64,000 bases of DNA from Bdellovibrionota bacterium (GCA_963170185.1 CAUJGS010000033.1:62001-126000); one strand, 5' to 3'. Counted from the stretch's first letter, positions 8,753-18,902 are shown. Program-made: numbers and translations. The notes: generated by a model from the sequence alone, not told the origin.

Positions 8753-10219
8753 CTATTCCAGTCGGTAATTTGGGGCTTCTTTTGTGATGCTCACGTCATG
8801 CACGTGAGACTCACGAAGACCAGATGAAGAAATCTGAACGAATTTTGCCTTTGCCTGAAGATCCGCAATCGACTGCGACCCCATATAACCCATTCCACTT
8901 TTGAGGCCACCCACCAGCTGATGAAGAATCGCCGAGGCGCTGCCTTTGTAAGGGACTTTGCCTTCGATCCCTTCGGGCACGAGTTTTTCGAAGTCCATAA
9001 TATCGCCCTGGAAGTAGCGATCTTTCGAACCTTTTGCCATCGCACCAAGAGACCCCATGCCGCGATAAACCTTGTACGTGCGCCCTTGATAAAGCAGCGT
9101 TTCGCCCGGACTCTCATCGGCACCAGCAAGCAAGTTTCCGATCATGACACTTGAAGCACCAAGTGCTAGTGCTTTTGTCACGTCACCCGAATATTTGATT
9201 CCACCGTCGGCGATAATGGTTTTGCCTTTCTTCTTGGCGGCCGCTGAACATTCGATGACAGCCGAGATCTGAGGCATACCGACACCCGCCACGACACGAG
9301 TTGTGCAAATCGAGCCTGGCCCGATTCCCACCTTCACGACATCTGCGCCTCGATCCATTAACGCGTTTGTCGCGTCTGCGGTGACGACGTTTCCCGCCAC
9401 CACGACCGTGTCTTTAAAGCTCTTTGCAACCCATTCGACCATCTCCAAGACATTCTTCGAATGCCCGTGAGCCGTGTCGACACAGATCACGTCGCAGCCC
9501 GCAGCGACCAAGGCCTGCACGCGCTCGCGTGATGTCTGATCGATACCGACCGCCGCTCCGACCACAAGACGTCCGTGCGCATCTTTTGTCGCCAGCGGGT
9601 ACTCTTTCGCTTTTTCGATATCCTTGATTGTGATGAGACCCTTTAAGCGTCCCTCTTTATCGACGATCGGAAGTTTTTCGATACGATGGCGCTGAAGAAT
9701 CTCTTTTGCTTTCTCAAGCGTCGTTCCGACTTCCGCCGTGACGAGTTTATCTTTCGTCATCACATCTTTGATAAGCTGGCGAGTGTTCGTCTCGAATCTG
9801 AGATCGCGATTGGTGAGAATCCCAACAAGCTTACCTTCGACGGTGATCGGAATTCCCGAGATCGAATACTTACGCATGAGTTCAAGCGCGTCAGCGACCT
9901 GCTTGTCCGGGCCAATCGTGATCGGGTCACGAATCATGCCCGACTCGTACTTTTTCACTTTCTCGGCCTCCAAAGCTTGTTCTTCGACCGTCATGTTTTT
10001 ATGAACGATGCCAAGACCACCTTGCTGCGCCATCACCCGCGCCATCTTGTTTCCCGTTACCGTATCCATGGCCGCTGAAATCACTGGCGAATGAAGAGTT
10101 ATGTCACGCGCAAAGAAGGACTTGGTGGTGACCATGCTGGGCACAATTTCCGAGTACTGGGGAACAAGCAAAATATCATCGAAGGTAAGGGCAAATGTGA
10201 CATCTAGCTGTTTACTCAT
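8753..10219 (-). CDS. guaB: IMP dehydrogenase
   Basis: The ORF track start (10258) is too long. The ATG at 10219 gives 488 residues, the standard IMPDH length, has AGGAG 8 bases upstream, and overlaps the stop of the previous gene as ATGA. The TIM-barrel is interrupted by two CBS domains (about 95–205). The catalytic loop GPGSICTTR places the nucleophile at Cys305, as in E. coli, and the flap begins with [10 protein letters not shown]. It oxidises IMP to XMP with NAD+. It lies in the operon miaB–DUF151–carbonic anhydrase–guaB–guaA. Confidence 0.97.
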   Translation of the reverse strand: MSKQLDVTFALTFDDILLVPQYSEIVPSMVTTKSFFARDITLHSPVISAAMDTVTGNKMARVMAQQGGLGIVHKNMTVEEQALEAEKVKKYESGMIRDPITIGPDKQVADALELMRKYSISGIPITVEGKLVGILTNRDLRFETNTRQLIKDVMTKDKLVTAEVGTTLEKAKEILQRHRIEKLPIVDKEGRLKGLITIKDIEKAKEYPLATKDAHGRLVVGAAVGIDQTSRERVQALVAAGCDVICVDTAHGHSKNVLEMVEWVAKSFKDTVVVAGNVVTADATNALMDRGADVVKVGIGPGSICTTRVVAGVGMPQISAVIECSAAAKKKGKTIIADGGIKYSGDVTKALALGASSVMIGNLLAGADESPGETLLYQGRTYKVYRGMGSLGAMAKGSKDRYFQGDIMDFEKLVPEGIEGKVPYKGSASAILHQLVGGLKSGMGYMGSQSIADLQAKAKFVQISSSGLRESHVHDVSITKEAPNYRLE

Positions 10220-10764
10220 TTCGGACGCTCCTGGTGTTTGGCGGGGTTCTGATACCAATCTTTGTACATGAGGTAGTTGTCAGCGGACTTGTCGAGAAAC
10301 GCGAGTTCCTCGGGCTTAAGTGGCCGCACGGCTTTGGCGGGGCGACCCAAGATCAACCATCCCGATTCAAACGTGGCGCCCTCGGTCACAAGACTTCCGG
10401 CACCGACGATCGAACGTGATGGAATCACAGCGCCATCCATGATGGTTGCACCCATACCGATGAGGCAGAGATCACCGATATTGCATCCATGTAGCGTCAC
10501 GTTGTGACCGACCGTCACACGCCGCCCGATCTTGGCAAACGCCTTATTGAACGTGCCGTGCACGACCGTTCCGTCTTGGATATTGCTCTCGTCGCCAACT
10601 TCAATCGGCCCAACGTCGCCACGTAAAACGCACGAGTACCAAACCGAACAGTTTTTTCCGAGTTTAACTTGGCCGATCAACGCGGCCGTGGGAGCGAGGA
10701 AAGTCCCCTCGCCAACTTCGGGCGTGTAGCCCAGAAGGGATTGGATGACAGCTTGAGTGTTCAT
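10216..10764 (-). CDS. Gamma-carbonic-anhydrase-like hexapeptide-repeat protein
   Basis: 182 residues made of left-handed beta-helix hexapeptide repeats (for example VKLGKNCSVWYSCVLRGDVG and IEVGDESNIQDGTVVHG). Three metal-ligand histidines are in place: one in VVHGTF and two in VGHNVTLHGC. This is the YrdA/PaaY type of the gamma-carbonic anhydrase superfamily; carbonic anhydrase activity is variable in this group. Its stop overlaps guaB by 4 bases and it starts 9 bp after the DUF151 gene. Confidence 0.88.
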   Translation of the reverse strand: MNTQAVIQSLLGYTPEVGEGTFLAPTAALIGQVKLGKNCSVWYSCVLRGDVGPIEVGDESNIQDGTVVHGTFNKAFAKIGRRVTVGHNVTLHGCNIGDLCLIGMGATIMDGAVIPSRSIVGAGSLVTEGATFESGWLILGRPAKAVRPLKPEELAFLDKSADNYLMYKDWYQNPAKHQERPK

Positions 10765-10773
10765 CCTTCGGGA

Positions 10774-11463
10774 TTACATCACGTAGCCGGTCTTCTTGGA
10801 ACCTATTTCGAGTTCCGGGAACGCTTCTCCGGCTATCCCTGTCAAAAGGCCCTCTTGGAGTTTCTCGAGTTCCTGGTTGAGCACACGGCACTGTGCAATA
10901 AACTCTTTCGTACTGAAAAAATGCACTTTCATCGCAAGACTGAAGCTAATCGCTTCGTCCGCACGCACACGAAACGGACTCCCCGGAAGCTCGATCCCCG
11001 TCGCTGTCGCCAAATGGAGATGAACAAACTGGTGATGCCCGATGCGCTCAACAAAGTAGCAGCGCCCGACTGTGACCCCAAGCTGCGCCAGAATCTGCTT
11101 CGTCACAGCGTGAGGCGACCCTTGCCCGCCTTGCCCGAGCTCCTGGAGAGCCACCGAGGCATCGAGCGGTCCCATCCATACCGGAAGTGTTTCGCCCGAG
11201 GCTTCATGTTTCAATAAAAACACGGGTCTTGCGTCGCCCGGCAGGATCATCACGCCCGAAGGCACCATCGTGAGCCATTCGGGCCCATGCGAAGAGACCA
11301 CGTCAGCCACACCGACCGACGTCTCCTCCGCGTTTGAGGAAATTTTAACTTCAGGGGCATTTTCCGTTTTCGTCACGGCCGTTTGTGGCACCGCCCGCTT
11401 TACCGGCGGTTTCCGCGTCCGAGACTTCGATTTTTTTGCCGACTCGCGAGACTTCACTGTCAC
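10774..11463 (-). CDS. Bifunctional nuclease family (DUF151) protein
   Basis: The conserved part (about 90 residues in from the ORF-track start) shows VFLLKHEASGETLPVWMGPLDASVALQEL-type signatures of the BFN/DUF151 fold, preceded by a basic, Ser/Pro-rich extension (SAKKSKSRTRKPP). I start it at GTG 11463, which overlaps the miaB stop as GTGA and has a weak AGG upstream; the track start at 11520 would lie deep inside miaB. DUF151 proteins have reported RNase/DNase activity in plants and are otherwise poorly studied in bacteria. The coupling to miaB suggests co-expression. Confidence 0.8.
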   Translation of the reverse strand: MTVKSRESAKKSKSRTRKPPVKRAVPQTAVTKTENAPEVKISSNAEETSVGVADVVSSHGPEWLTMVPSGVMILPGDARPVFLLKHEASGETLPVWMGPLDASVALQELGQGGQGSPHAVTKQILAQLGVTVGRCYFVERIGHHQFVHLHLATATGIELPGSPFRVRADEAISFSLAMKVHFFSTKEFIAQCRVLNQELEKLQEGLLTGIAGEAFPELEIGSKKTGYVM

Positions 11464-12824
11464 TGCAAGAACCTGCTGGTATCGCCGCGCTCGCCGGAAA
11501 CAAGTATTTCGCCACGGCAAACCGAAGGGAAAGCCTTTAGGACTTTCACCGGTACCGTTTGTCCGATCAAAGACTTATCGCCATAGGCAAATACGAGTTT
11601 ATTCTGCGTTGAACGCCCTTGGATCTGCCCTTCGACATCCGTCGTGTTTTCAAACAAGACGTCCAAAGTCTGCCCATCAAGAGGTTTTGCTAGTTCAAAA
11701 CTGATCTCTCTTTGACGATCTAGGAGCTTTTGCAGACGACGTTGTTTTTCGTCTTCTGAAAGCTGGTCTTCGTAGCGTGCCGCTTTGGTAAATGGACGCG
11801 GGCTATAGCGGAAGGCGTAGATATTCTCGTAGCGAACTTCTTCTAGAAGTGTGTACGTGTCCTCATACTGCGCCTCTGTTTCACCCGGGAAGCCGACGAT
11901 CAGATCAGTCGTCAAAGTCACCCCTGGGATGCCTTCGCGAATCATTCGGACTTTATCCAAGTACTCTTCGCGCGTGTAACCGCGGTTCATGCGCTTAAGC
12001 ACTTCGGAGTTTCCGCTTTGCGCCGGCAAATGAATGTAGTCGCAAATTTTTGAACGATACTTGGCCGAGATATCAACCAGCTCTTGGTTGAAATCTTTCG
12101 GGTGCGATGTCGTGTAGCGAATGCGTTGAATTTCGGTATCTTCAGCCAACGCTTTTAGCAATTGACCAAAGTCCGCGCCACAGGTGCTCTTGTAGCTGTT
12201 GACGTTTTGCCCGAGCAGCGTGACCTCTTTTACACCACGGTCCGTAAGCGTTTTGATATCTTTTAAGAGCTCTTTCATATCACGGCTGCGCTCGCGCCCA
12301 CGCGTGAACGGAACGACACAGAACGTGCAGAAGTTGTCACACCCCTTCATGATATTCACGAAGGTCGAAACACCTGGGTTACGAACCATCGTCTCAACGG
12401 AATACGGCCTATCGTTTTCAAATCGCGCCGAGACCTGCTTTTCGCCAGTTTGATAAGCGCGCATGACGATCTCAGGAAGCTGATCGATCGCATCGGTGCC
12501 AAAGACGAAGTCCAAAACCGGAATGTCTTTTAAAAGCTTCTGCTTTTCTTGTTGAGCCACGCAGCCGCCGACGCCGATCTTAAGATCGGGGTTTTTGGCC
12601 TTCATTTCTTTGTATTTGCCGGCTTCCGACCAGACCTTGTGAACCGGTTTTTCACGAACCGAGCAGGAATTGATGATAATCAATGACGCCTTGTCTGGAG
12701 ATTCGACAGGTACAAAATTCACCATCTCCAGAAGCGAAAGCATCCTCTCGGTGTCATTCTCATTCATTTGGCAGCCATAGGTGGATATATAAACGCCCCG
12801 GCCGCGACCCAAATCTTCGTTCAT
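11460..12824 (-). CDS. miaB: tRNA-2-methylthio-N6-dimethylallyladenosine synthase
   Basis: 454 residues with the full methylthiotransferase layout. The N-terminal MTTase domain has cysteines 18, 54 and 88 for the auxiliary 4Fe-4S cluster. The radical SAM domain has GCDNFCTFC (Cys162, 166, 169), and a C-terminal TRAM domain follows. It methylthiolates i6A37 in tRNAs reading UNN codons. First gene of the minus-strand purine operon; its stop overlaps the next start by 4 bases. Confidence 0.96.
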   Translation of the reverse strand: MNEDLGRGRGVYISTYGCQMNENDTERMLSLLEMVNFVPVESPDKASLIIINSCSVREKPVHKVWSEAGKYKEMKAKNPDLKIGVGGCVAQQEKQKLLKDIPVLDFVFGTDAIDQLPEIVMRAYQTGEKQVSARFENDRPYSVETMVRNPGVSTFVNIMKGCDNFCTFCVVPFTRGRERSRDMKELLKDIKTLTDRGVKEVTLLGQNVNSYKSTCGADFGQLLKALAEDTEIQRIRYTTSHPKDFNQELVDISAKYRSKICDYIHLPAQSGNSEVLKRMNRGYTREEYLDKVRMIREGIPGVTLTTDLIVGFPGETEAQYEDTYTLLEEVRYENIYAFRYSPRPFTKAARYEDQLSEDEKQRRLQKLLDRQREISFELAKPLDGQTLDVLFENTTDVEGQIQGRSTQNKLVFAYGDKSLIGQTVPVKVLKAFPSVCRGEILVSGERGDTSRFLQ

Positions 12825-12910
12825 TTTGAGGCTTTACCCTTTCGCTTTGAACTGCTTCGCGTTATAGTCCCGCCGTCCGAAACAAGTCAAACCAGCCAGA
12901 AGGAAACGGC

Positions 12911-13534
12911 ATGACACCTCGCAACCCGTCGCAAAAGAAATGGACCGCTCTCCCATCGGAATTCCGCGAGAAAGCCGCTCAGGTCTTTGCGCAGAACTTC
13001 ATCCGTGAGAGCAAACAAGGTTCTTTTCTCATCGATGGCAGGATTTATCCTGGAGAGGTCGTCATGCGAGCCGGTTATGTTGAAAACGGCCGCCTCAAAC
13101 AAACGAATTTCGAAGTCTCACTCGACACTTCTGCTGGGGCCTCAGCTCCGAACTCCTCCGTCATGGATAAGCTCTTCTTGGGAATCGATGTTTTGGGGAG
13201 CGTTTTTGAAACGCATTTCGAGCATCTTCAAGAGGAAGAAGCTGACGAGATCGAATACCCAATGGCCTGGGAAGAGTACGAGTTTGATGACGCCAAAGTC
13301 TTCCTGCGCTTCTCGACCGTGAATACGGCTCTGGAAGAGGCTGCCGATCGTCTTCTTGGCGAAAGCTCTTCACCACTTTTCCAAGACGACTCCGAGGTCG
13401 AAAACCCAGACGCACTGGCGCTGGCGACGATCGACACTGATCTTGCGCAAGACGTGAGCCGCGCGATCCGTGAGGGCCGTTATAAGCCACAAGGCCACGA
13501 GGCCATCGAGCCAACCACCGAAGACCTGCACTAA
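12911..13534 (+). CDS. Conserved-looking protein of unknown function
   Basis: 207 residues, soluble, strongly acidic in the second half (EEADEIEYPMAWEEYEFDD). The start ATG is preceded by an AGAAGGAAAC tract. It opens with a basic helix (KKWTALPSEFREKAAQVF) and contains a beta-rich middle (GRIYPGEVVMRAGYV). No enzyme motif, membrane segment or signal peptide. It is divergent from miaB and is followed by a REP-like element. I do not recognise the family. Confidence 0.7.
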   Translation: MTPRNPSQKKWTALPSEFREKAAQVFAQNFIRESKQGSFLIDGRIYPGEVVMRAGYVENGRLKQTNFEVSLDTSAGASAPNSSVMDKLFLGIDVLGSVFETHFEHLQEEEADEIEYPMAWEEYEFDDAKVFLRFSTVNTALEEAADRLLGESSSPLFQDDSEVENPDALALATIDTDLAQDVSRAIREGRYKPQGHEAIEPTTEDLH

Positions 13535-13537
13535 AAG

Positions 13538-13592
13538 AATCTTTCCGTGCAGACGCACGGAAAGCAGCACCACCCAGAGGGTGGTGCGACGC
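13538..13592 (-). repeat. REP-like element, copy 1 (two stem-loops)
   Basis: Two adjacent hairpins: CTTTCCGTGC/GCACGGAAAG with loop AGAC, then GCACCACCC/GGGTGGTGC with loop AGA. Its reverse complement aligns with the element at 20044–20147, with the CTTTCCGTGC stem conserved and the second stem diverged. Copy 1 is intergenic. Confidence 0.7.
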
Positions 13593-13695
13593 AATCCGAC
13601 CGACGCAAAAAGTTTCAAAGCCATTTGATTCAGATGACTTGGCAAGATGCCTACCGTTATAGCATCGCCAGTTTGTTCAAATGGAGGGACTTTCG

Positions 13696-14130
13696 GTGAC
13701 CAAGTCGCAAATACCGAGCTTAATACCACGAATGGTGCTCAGCCTATTGGCATTCCTTGCTTTCGGAGGCCTCTCTTTGAAAGCTCATGCTCGCGATCTC
13801 GAGCTCACCTGCGAAACTGAACCGCGCTTTGCCGCGCATCAGATTGCGCAAACGGCCCGCGTTCAATTTGATGACGCCAAGGCCCGCACAGGAGCGCCGA
13901 CGACGGTAAAAATCGACTGGATTCAACCGGATCGAACCAGCCGCTTTGGAGGCCTTGCCGCCGAACGCAAGGTTCGCTGGAGCGGGCTTCTCATTCGATC
14001 GATCGAATTCTCTATTAGCCCGAAGGTGAGCTTCGAGCTGCTCTTTAGCCCAACGGATGACATTTACGTCGTGCGCCGAAAAACAAATGGGCAACCCGTC
14101 ACCGAGCTGCCCTGTCGTATCGAACTATAA
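13696..14130 (+). CDS. Secreted protein of unknown function
   Basis: The ORF track starts at ATG 13681, but that ATG overlaps the ribosome-binding site ATGGAGGGAC; the in-frame GTG at 13696, 7 bases after GGAGGG, is the better start (144 residues). A signal peptide follows (MVLSLLAFLAFGGLSLKAHA). The mature part is beta-rich, with cysteines in LTCETEP and LPCRIEL that could form one disulfide joining the two ends. Family not recognised. Confidence 0.65.
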   Translation: MTKSQIPSLIPRMVLSLLAFLAFGGLSLKAHARDLELTCETEPRFAAHQIAQTARVQFDDAKARTGAPTTVKIDWIQPDRTSRFGGLAAERKVRWSGLLIRSIEFSISPKVSFELLFSPTDDIYVVRRKTNGQPVTELPCRIEL

Positions 14131-14218
14131 CCACGAACGATCTATAGCCACGAACCGTACGATTTATTTCGGCGCGCAGCTGCGCGCTCGAAAGCTTCCG
14201 AAGCGCTTGCGCGATATA

Positions 14219-15061
14219 TTAGAACCGGTCGTCTTCCTCGGAGCGAGCACCGCCGCCGCCCGAATCAGAGACGCGCTGGATCTCGAAAAGGTCGGATTGC
14301 GACTCTTCGTCGTCGAATTCCGCTTCAACCGCCGACTCGTCGATCTCAAGCTCTTGAATCGCCGCCAGAAAGTCTTTTTCGCTACGCAAATCCTTCTTCA
14401 GGATTTCCAAGAACTTGTCTGGGTAACGTGCCGTGAGCTCCTCGATATAACGCTCAAGCTTTCCTTCTTGCAGGATGTGACGACGTGTTTGGATGTTCTT
14501 CCACAAAAGAATGTAGTGATAACGGCAGTACGCATCGACTTCCGCCAGACGATCGCAATCTTTTACGCGGCAGTAACGCCGGCCTTCCGCATCGGTTAAA
14601 ACGACGTCTTCAGCCTGTTCAGGCTCTTCCACGACAATCGGTTTCGTGTCGACTTTTGCCGTTTTGGGTTCGACAACCTTCGCCGCTTTTTTGTCGAGCT
14701 TCGTGTCGGCCTTTTCCGGCGCCTTTGCGACCTTGCCAGGCTTCACCGGCTTTGCCGGAGCAGACGCCTTTACCGCGACAGCTTTTGCCGGAGTTGTTTT
14801 TACGGAAGAGGCTTTTACGGGAGCCGCTTTCACAACAGGTTTAGCTGGCGCTTTGGCCACTTTGCCTTTTACGGGAGCCGCTTTTTTAGGTGCCGCCGCC
14901 TTCACCGGCTTAACCGCTTTCACGGCTTTAGCCGCCTTAGGCGCCGCCTTTGCTGGCGCTTTTGAGGCTTTTGCTGGAGCGGCTTTTACCGCGGCCTTTT
15001 TTGAGGCTGCGGCTGTCTTTGCTGGTTTGGCAGGCTTGGACGTAGGCTTCGACTTTTTCAT
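14219..15061 (-). CDS. Histone-H1-like Lys/Ala/Pro tail fused to a Cys/His motif domain
   Basis: 280 residues. Roughly residues 1–150 are almost only Lys, Ala, Pro and Val in AKPxK/APAKA repeats, like bacterial histone-H1-type tails, and could bind nucleic acid. The C-terminal part contains YCRVKDC followed by YCRYHY, a C-x4-C...C-x2-H pattern that could hold zinc, then a helical segment (RRHILQEGKLERYIEEL) and an acidic end (SEEDDRF). No signal peptide. It may be a nucleoid- or RNA-associated protein; this is inference. The tail makes the gene low in sequence complexity. Confidence 0.75.
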   Translation of the reverse strand: MKKSKPTSKPAKPAKTAAASKKAAVKAAPAKASKAPAKAAPKAAKAVKAVKPVKAAAPKKAAPVKGKVAKAPAKPVVKAAPVKASSVKTTPAKAVAVKASAPAKPVKPGKVAKAPEKADTKLDKKAAKVVEPKTAKVDTKPIVVEEPEQAEDVVLTDAEGRRYCRVKDCDRLAEVDAYCRYHYILLWKNIQTRRHILQEGKLERYIEELTARYPDKFLEILKKDLRSEKDFLAAIQELEIDESAVEAEFDDEESQSDLFEIQRVSDSGGGGARSEEDDRF

Positions 15062-15104
15062 AGGGGCCCAAGCTCTCTCATTTTCCCAGCCCTTGTCAAA
15101 GCTC

Positions 15105-16172
15105 TTATCGAATACGAATCACGCCGCGCTTCGAGCGCACGATGATTTGCCCTTTTGGTGTGCCATCAAGGCGTGCGACGACCGATTTCGGCCCCGTGAC
15201 CCGAGGCACTCGAATCGATTCGGGCGCCTGGATGATCCCGTCCTCCGACGAGAGCCTCAAAAGCGCCCCTGTTCCACCCGGGGGCTTTACGGTAACCGAG
15301 CCATCATCTGTTTCGACCGAAACATCGGTTTCTCCAGCCAGCTGGAGGTTAATGGCACCATCTTCCGTCGAGCCGCGCACCGCACCGTTGAGTGCCGTGG
15401 CTGCAATACCACCTCGGCCATTTTCAAACTGAAAATCGCCGTCAATTTTATTGAGATTCAACGAACCAGCTTTTCCGCGATATCTGAGTTTACCCGTCAA
15501 CTGCTGCACCGAGGACTCCGCCGCAAATGCAAAAAGTCGTACGTCACCCTGAACCTGGGACAAGCTGGATTTCCCACCGTGAATTTCAAGCTCCGCATCC
15601 CCTTTGTGTTTGTTGAGCTGTAGCTCACCGCGGGTCAGCAAAACACGAACACCACCGTCACCATCGGAAAGCAGAACCTTGCCATCGCTCATCGTCACCG
15701 CGAGAGAGTTTTTCCAGCCATTGGCAATCACGTTGCCTGAGTGCATGTGAATTTCCGCCGGTGTCGACGGACTTTCTATGTCGAAACTGAGTTCAGGGGC
15801 GCCTGGTTTAGCCAGGGCGATATAGCCTTGGCGCGAGTCAGGCCCTTTGATCTCGACAAAAACCGTCGAGCCCTCGCGGCGAGTTTGAAAAGAGATGGAT
15901 TCAAAAAGCGCGGTCGTTTCACCCAGTTTGTCATTGGTGACTTTGCGTGCGCGAACCACGGGGCTTCCCGTTTTGCCACCGGCTTCTCCCAAAGGGATCA
16001 AGCGAACTTGACCGCGCACTCCGGAAACAACCAGGCGATCACCTTTTGTGATCTCTAGAGGGTAGTCTTTAAACTTCACCTCGCGAGCCGCTTCAGCCGA
16101 AAAACCGCTCAAGATGCAGGCAGCAAAAACTAGAGCTGCTGCTCGAAAATCCATTCGCTTCTCAATTGTCAT
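15105..16172 (-). CDS. Exported beta-repeat protein (DUF4097-like)
   Basis: 355 residues with an N-terminal signal peptide ending near SAEAAREV. The rest is a regular series of short beta-strands with turns such as LSDGDGGVRV, IDGDFQFENG, TEDGAINLQL and TDDGSVTVKP, the stacked-strand pattern of DUF4097-type putative adhesins. The ATG at 16172 has GGGGGA 8 bases upstream. It is minus-strand, next to the AKP-rich gene. The periplasmic or surface location is inferred; function unknown. Confidence 0.65.
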   Translation of the reverse strand: MTIEKRMDFRAAALVFAACILSGFSAEAAREVKFKDYPLEITKGDRLVVSGVRGQVRLIPLGEAGGKTGSPVVRARKVTNDKLGETTALFESISFQTRREGSTVFVEIKGPDSRQGYIALAKPGAPELSFDIESPSTPAEIHMHSGNVIANGWKNSLAVTMSDGKVLLSDGDGGVRVLLTRGELQLNKHKGDAELEIHGGKSSLSQVQGDVRLFAFAAESSVQQLTGKLRYRGKAGSLNLNKIDGDFQFENGRGGIAATALNGAVRGSTEDGAINLQLAGETDVSVETDDGSVTVKPPGGTGALLRLSSEDGIIQAPESIRVPRVTGPKSVVARLDGTPKGQIIVRSKRGVIRIR

Positions 16173-16321
16173 CCTGATCGTCCCCCTGTTTCAGAACTAA
16201 GCCTCTCAATTTTTCTCGAGACTCGCAATGTTGGCGACAAGTGTCATCAGGTGACGGACCTCACGACTTAGTCGAAAACTTTCCGGCTTTCGTGTTTTCT
16301 CATCTGAAAGAGGAGAGTTTT

Positions 16322-17503
16322 ATGTCTACATCATCTGTATTCATCACCGCGGCAGTTCGCACCCCTGTTGGCGCCTTCCAAGGAGCGTTCTCGGATGTTC
16401 CCGCTCCACGACTCGGGGCAGCGGCTATTCGCGAAGCTCTCGCGAAAGCGCAAATCAAAGGTGATGTCGTCGACGAAGTCATCATGGGCGAAGTTCTCAC
16501 CGCAGGCGTTGGCCAAGCTCCTGCCCGACAAGCAGCTCTTTATGCGGAACTTCCAAACTCGGTTCCTTGCCTCACGATCAACAAAGTTTGCGGCTCTGGT
16601 TTGAAAGCTGTGATGTTGGCGGCCGATGGCATTCGGCTTGGCAACACGCAAGTCGCCATCGCCGGCGGACAAGAGAACATGACGCTTGCTCCACACTTGC
16701 TTCCAAAGGCCCGCACGGGTTTTCGCATGGGAAACACGAACCTCATCGATTCGATGATCAACGACGGTCTTTGGGATCCGTACAATAACTTCCACATGGG
16801 CGTGGCCGCGGAACTTTGCGTGAAAGAAAACAGCTTCACACGCGAGCAACAAGACGAGTTCGCAATTAACTCGTATAAAAAGGCGCAAAAAGCTCAGGTT
16901 GAGGGTTACTTTAAAAACGAAATCGTCGGCGTCGAAGTCGCTTCGAAAAAAGGTCCTATTAAATTTGATCAAGACGAAGAGCCTACGAAGACTGATTTTG
17001 CGAAAGTGCCCGGCTTAAAACCAGCCTTCGACAAAGCTGGAACAATCACGGCTGCAAACGCATCGAAGATCAACGACGGTGCTGCAGCTTTGGTTTTGAT
17101 GGGCGATGCCGCACTTAAAAAACATGGCTCAAAACCGCTTGCGAAAGTGATCGGCTACGCGCATCACGCTCACGATCCAAAATGGTTCACGACAGCTCCT
17201 GCCGGTGCGATGACAAAAGCTGTGCAAGCAGCTGGTCTATCGATGAATCAAATCGACCTTTTTGAAATTAACGAGGCATTCGCGGCCGTCACCATGGTTG
17301 CGATGAAAGAACTGAAGCTCGAAGAAGCACGCGTGAATGTTCACGGCGGTGCTGTGGCGATCGGTCACCCGATCGGTGCCTCCGGAGCTCGTATTTTGAC
17401 GACGCTCGTGCACGCCCTTCACCTACATCAAAAGCGCTATGGCCTAGCGACTCTTTGTATCGGTGGCGGCGAAGCCGTAGCCCTTGTTGTGGAGCGTGTA
17501 TAG
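16322..17503 (+). CDS. Acetyl-CoA acetyltransferase (thiolase)
   Basis: I start at ATG 16322 (AGAGGAGAG upstream; the protein then opens [17 protein letters not shown], the normal thiolase N-terminus), giving 393 residues instead of the 420 in the track. Catalytic residues are all visible: the acyl-accepting Cys in [10 protein letters not shown], the His in [14 protein letters not shown] and the second Cys in LCIGGGEA. It reversibly condenses or cleaves acetoacetyl-CoA/acetyl-CoA. First of a four-gene run with the two CoA-transferase subunits, consistent with acetoacetate use. Confidence 0.95.
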   Translation: MSTSSVFITAAVRTPVGAFQGAFSDVPAPRLGAAAIREALAKAQIKGDVVDEVIMGEVLTAGVGQAPARQAALYAELPNSVPCLTINKVCGSGLKAVMLAADGIRLGNTQVAIAGGQENMTLAPHLLPKARTGFRMGNTNLIDSMINDGLWDPYNNFHMGVAAELCVKENSFTREQQDEFAINSYKKAQKAQVEGYFKNEIVGVEVASKKGPIKFDQDEEPTKTDFAKVPGLKPAFDKAGTITAANASKINDGAAALVLMGDAALKKHGSKPLAKVIGYAHHAHDPKWFTTAPAGAMTKAVQAAGLSMNQIDLFEINEAFAAVTMVAMKELKLEEARVNVHGGAVAIGHPIGASGARILTTLVHALHLHQKRYGLATLCIGGGEAVALVVERV

Positions 17504-17504
17504 T

Positions 17505-18215
17505 ATGACGTCGAATTCGCACTCAAAGATCTATCAAGATGCCGCTAGCGCTCTTCAAGGTGTGAAAGATGGCATGACGATTCTTGTTGGAGGCTTCGGT
17601 CTCTGCGGAATTCCTGAGAATTTAATTCTGGCACTTCGCGACTCAGGCGCCAAAGGTCTCACTTGCGTTTCCAATAACGCCGGCGTTGACGACTTTGGTC
17701 TCGGACTGCTCTTGCACACGCGTCAGATTAAAAAAATGGTTTCAAGCTACGTCGGCGAAAACGCGACATTTGAAAAGCTTTACCTCTCGGGCGAACTCGA
17801 ACTCGAATTCTGCCCCCAAGGAACACTTGCAGAACGCGTTCGCGCTGGGGGCGCAGGAATCCCAGCTTTCTACACTCCGACAGGTGTCGGGACTTTGGTT
17901 GCCGAAGGCAAAGACGTTCGCGAATTTGATGGTCGCCCTTACGTGATGGAGCGTGGGATCACAGGTGAATTTGCATTGGTTCGCGCTTGGAAAGCCGACA
18001 CATTTGGAAATCTCATTTATCGCAAAACGGCTCGCAATTTTAACCCGATGATGGCAACTGCTGGAAAAATCACGGTTGCGGAAGTCGAAGAAATTGTACC
18101 TGTTGGTGAACTTGATCCTGACGAGATTCACACCCCTGGAGTTTACGTTCAGCGAATCATCAAAGCTCCGAAACTTGAAAAGCGTATCGAACAACGCACA
18201 ACCCGACTGAAATAA
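17505..18215 (+). CDS. scoA: 3-oxoacid CoA-transferase subunit A
   Basis: Start at ATG 17505, one base after the thiolase stop; the track start lies inside the thiolase gene. 236 residues of the CoA-transferase family I fold with the glycine-rich [14 protein letters not shown] near the N-terminus, [21 protein letters not shown] in the middle and a C-terminal [13 protein letters not shown]. With subunit B it moves CoA between succinyl-CoA (or another acyl-CoA) and acetoacetate; the acetoacetyl-CoA formed is the substrate of the neighbouring thiolase. Confidence 0.94.
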   Translation: MTSNSHSKIYQDAASALQGVKDGMTILVGGFGLCGIPENLILALRDSGAKGLTCVSNNAGVDDFGLGLLLHTRQIKKMVSSYVGENATFEKLYLSGELELEFCPQGTLAERVRAGGAGIPAFYTPTGVGTLVAEGKDVREFDGRPYVMERGITGEFALVRAWKADTFGNLIYRKTARNFNPMMATAGKITVAEVEEIVPVGELDPDEIHTPGVYVQRIIKAPKLEKRIEQRTTRLK

Positions 18216-18226
18216 CGAGGCGAAAC

Positions 18227-18889
18227 ATGCCACTAACACGTGATCAAATTGCCAAACGTATCGCCAAAGAAGTTCAACCGGGTTTCTGCGTGAATCTTGG
18301 TATTGGAATTCCCACTCTTGTTGCCAACTTCATTCCCGAAACTATGAATGTGATGCTGCAAAGTGAAAATGGACTCCTTGGAATGGGCCAGTTCCCATTG
18401 GAAACAGAAGTCGATGCCGACCTTATCAATGCCGGCAAACAAACTGTAACGGCCGTGAAAGGCGCATCATTTTTCTCGAGTGCCGATAGCTTTGCGATGA
18501 TTCGCGGTGGACATATCGACCTCACGGTTTTGGGCGCTATGCAAGTCGACCAAGACGGTTCGATTGCCAACTGGATGATTCCTGGAAAGATGGTCAAAGG
18601 CATGGGGGGCGCGATGGATCTCGTCGCCGGTGCTCGCCGTGTGATCGTCGCCATGGAACACGTGGCAAAAGACGGTTCACATAAACTTATCAAGAAATGC
18701 ACGCTGCCTTTGACTGGCCAGAACTGCATTGATCGAATCGTATCCGACTTTGGCGTGATGGATGTTGTGAAAGGACGCGGATTCCGCTTGATCGAGTGGG
18801 CGCCTGATCTGACTCCGGAAGCCATCGTGAAAGCGACAGGTGCGCCGGTGGAAATCGCGCCTGATGCCAAGCCAATGTCCTTTTCATAA
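18227..18889 (+). CDS. scoB: 3-oxoacid CoA-transferase subunit B
   Basis: 220 residues. The catalytic glutamate lies in SENGLLGMG; GIGIPTLVANF near the N-terminus and GGAMDLVAGARRVIVAMEH in the middle are characteristic of the B subunit. It starts 11 bp after scoA with a purine-rich GAGGCG upstream. Together with scoA it forms the heteromeric acetoacetate CoA-transferase. Confidence 0.94.
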   Translation: MPLTRDQIAKRIAKEVQPGFCVNLGIGIPTLVANFIPETMNVMLQSENGLLGMGQFPLETEVDADLINAGKQTVTAVKGASFFSSADSFAMIRGGHIDLTVLGAMQVDQDGSIANWMIPGKMVKGMGGAMDLVAGARRVIVAMEHVAKDGSHKLIKKCTLPLTGQNCIDRIVSDFGVMDVVKGRGFRLIEWAPDLTPEAIVKATGAPVEIAPDAKPMSFS

Positions 18890-18902
18890 GGGAGTGCCCT
18901 CT

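Noticed and set aside
14485-15623. Ala/Phe-rich plus ORFs over the AKP-rich gene
   Set aside because: They arise from the antisense of Lys/Ala repeats (GCC/TTT runs) and carry no start signal.
16331-16972. 213-codon minus ORF within the thiolase gene
   Set aside because: Shadow frame of a gene with all catalytic motifs; composition is typical of an antisense reading.
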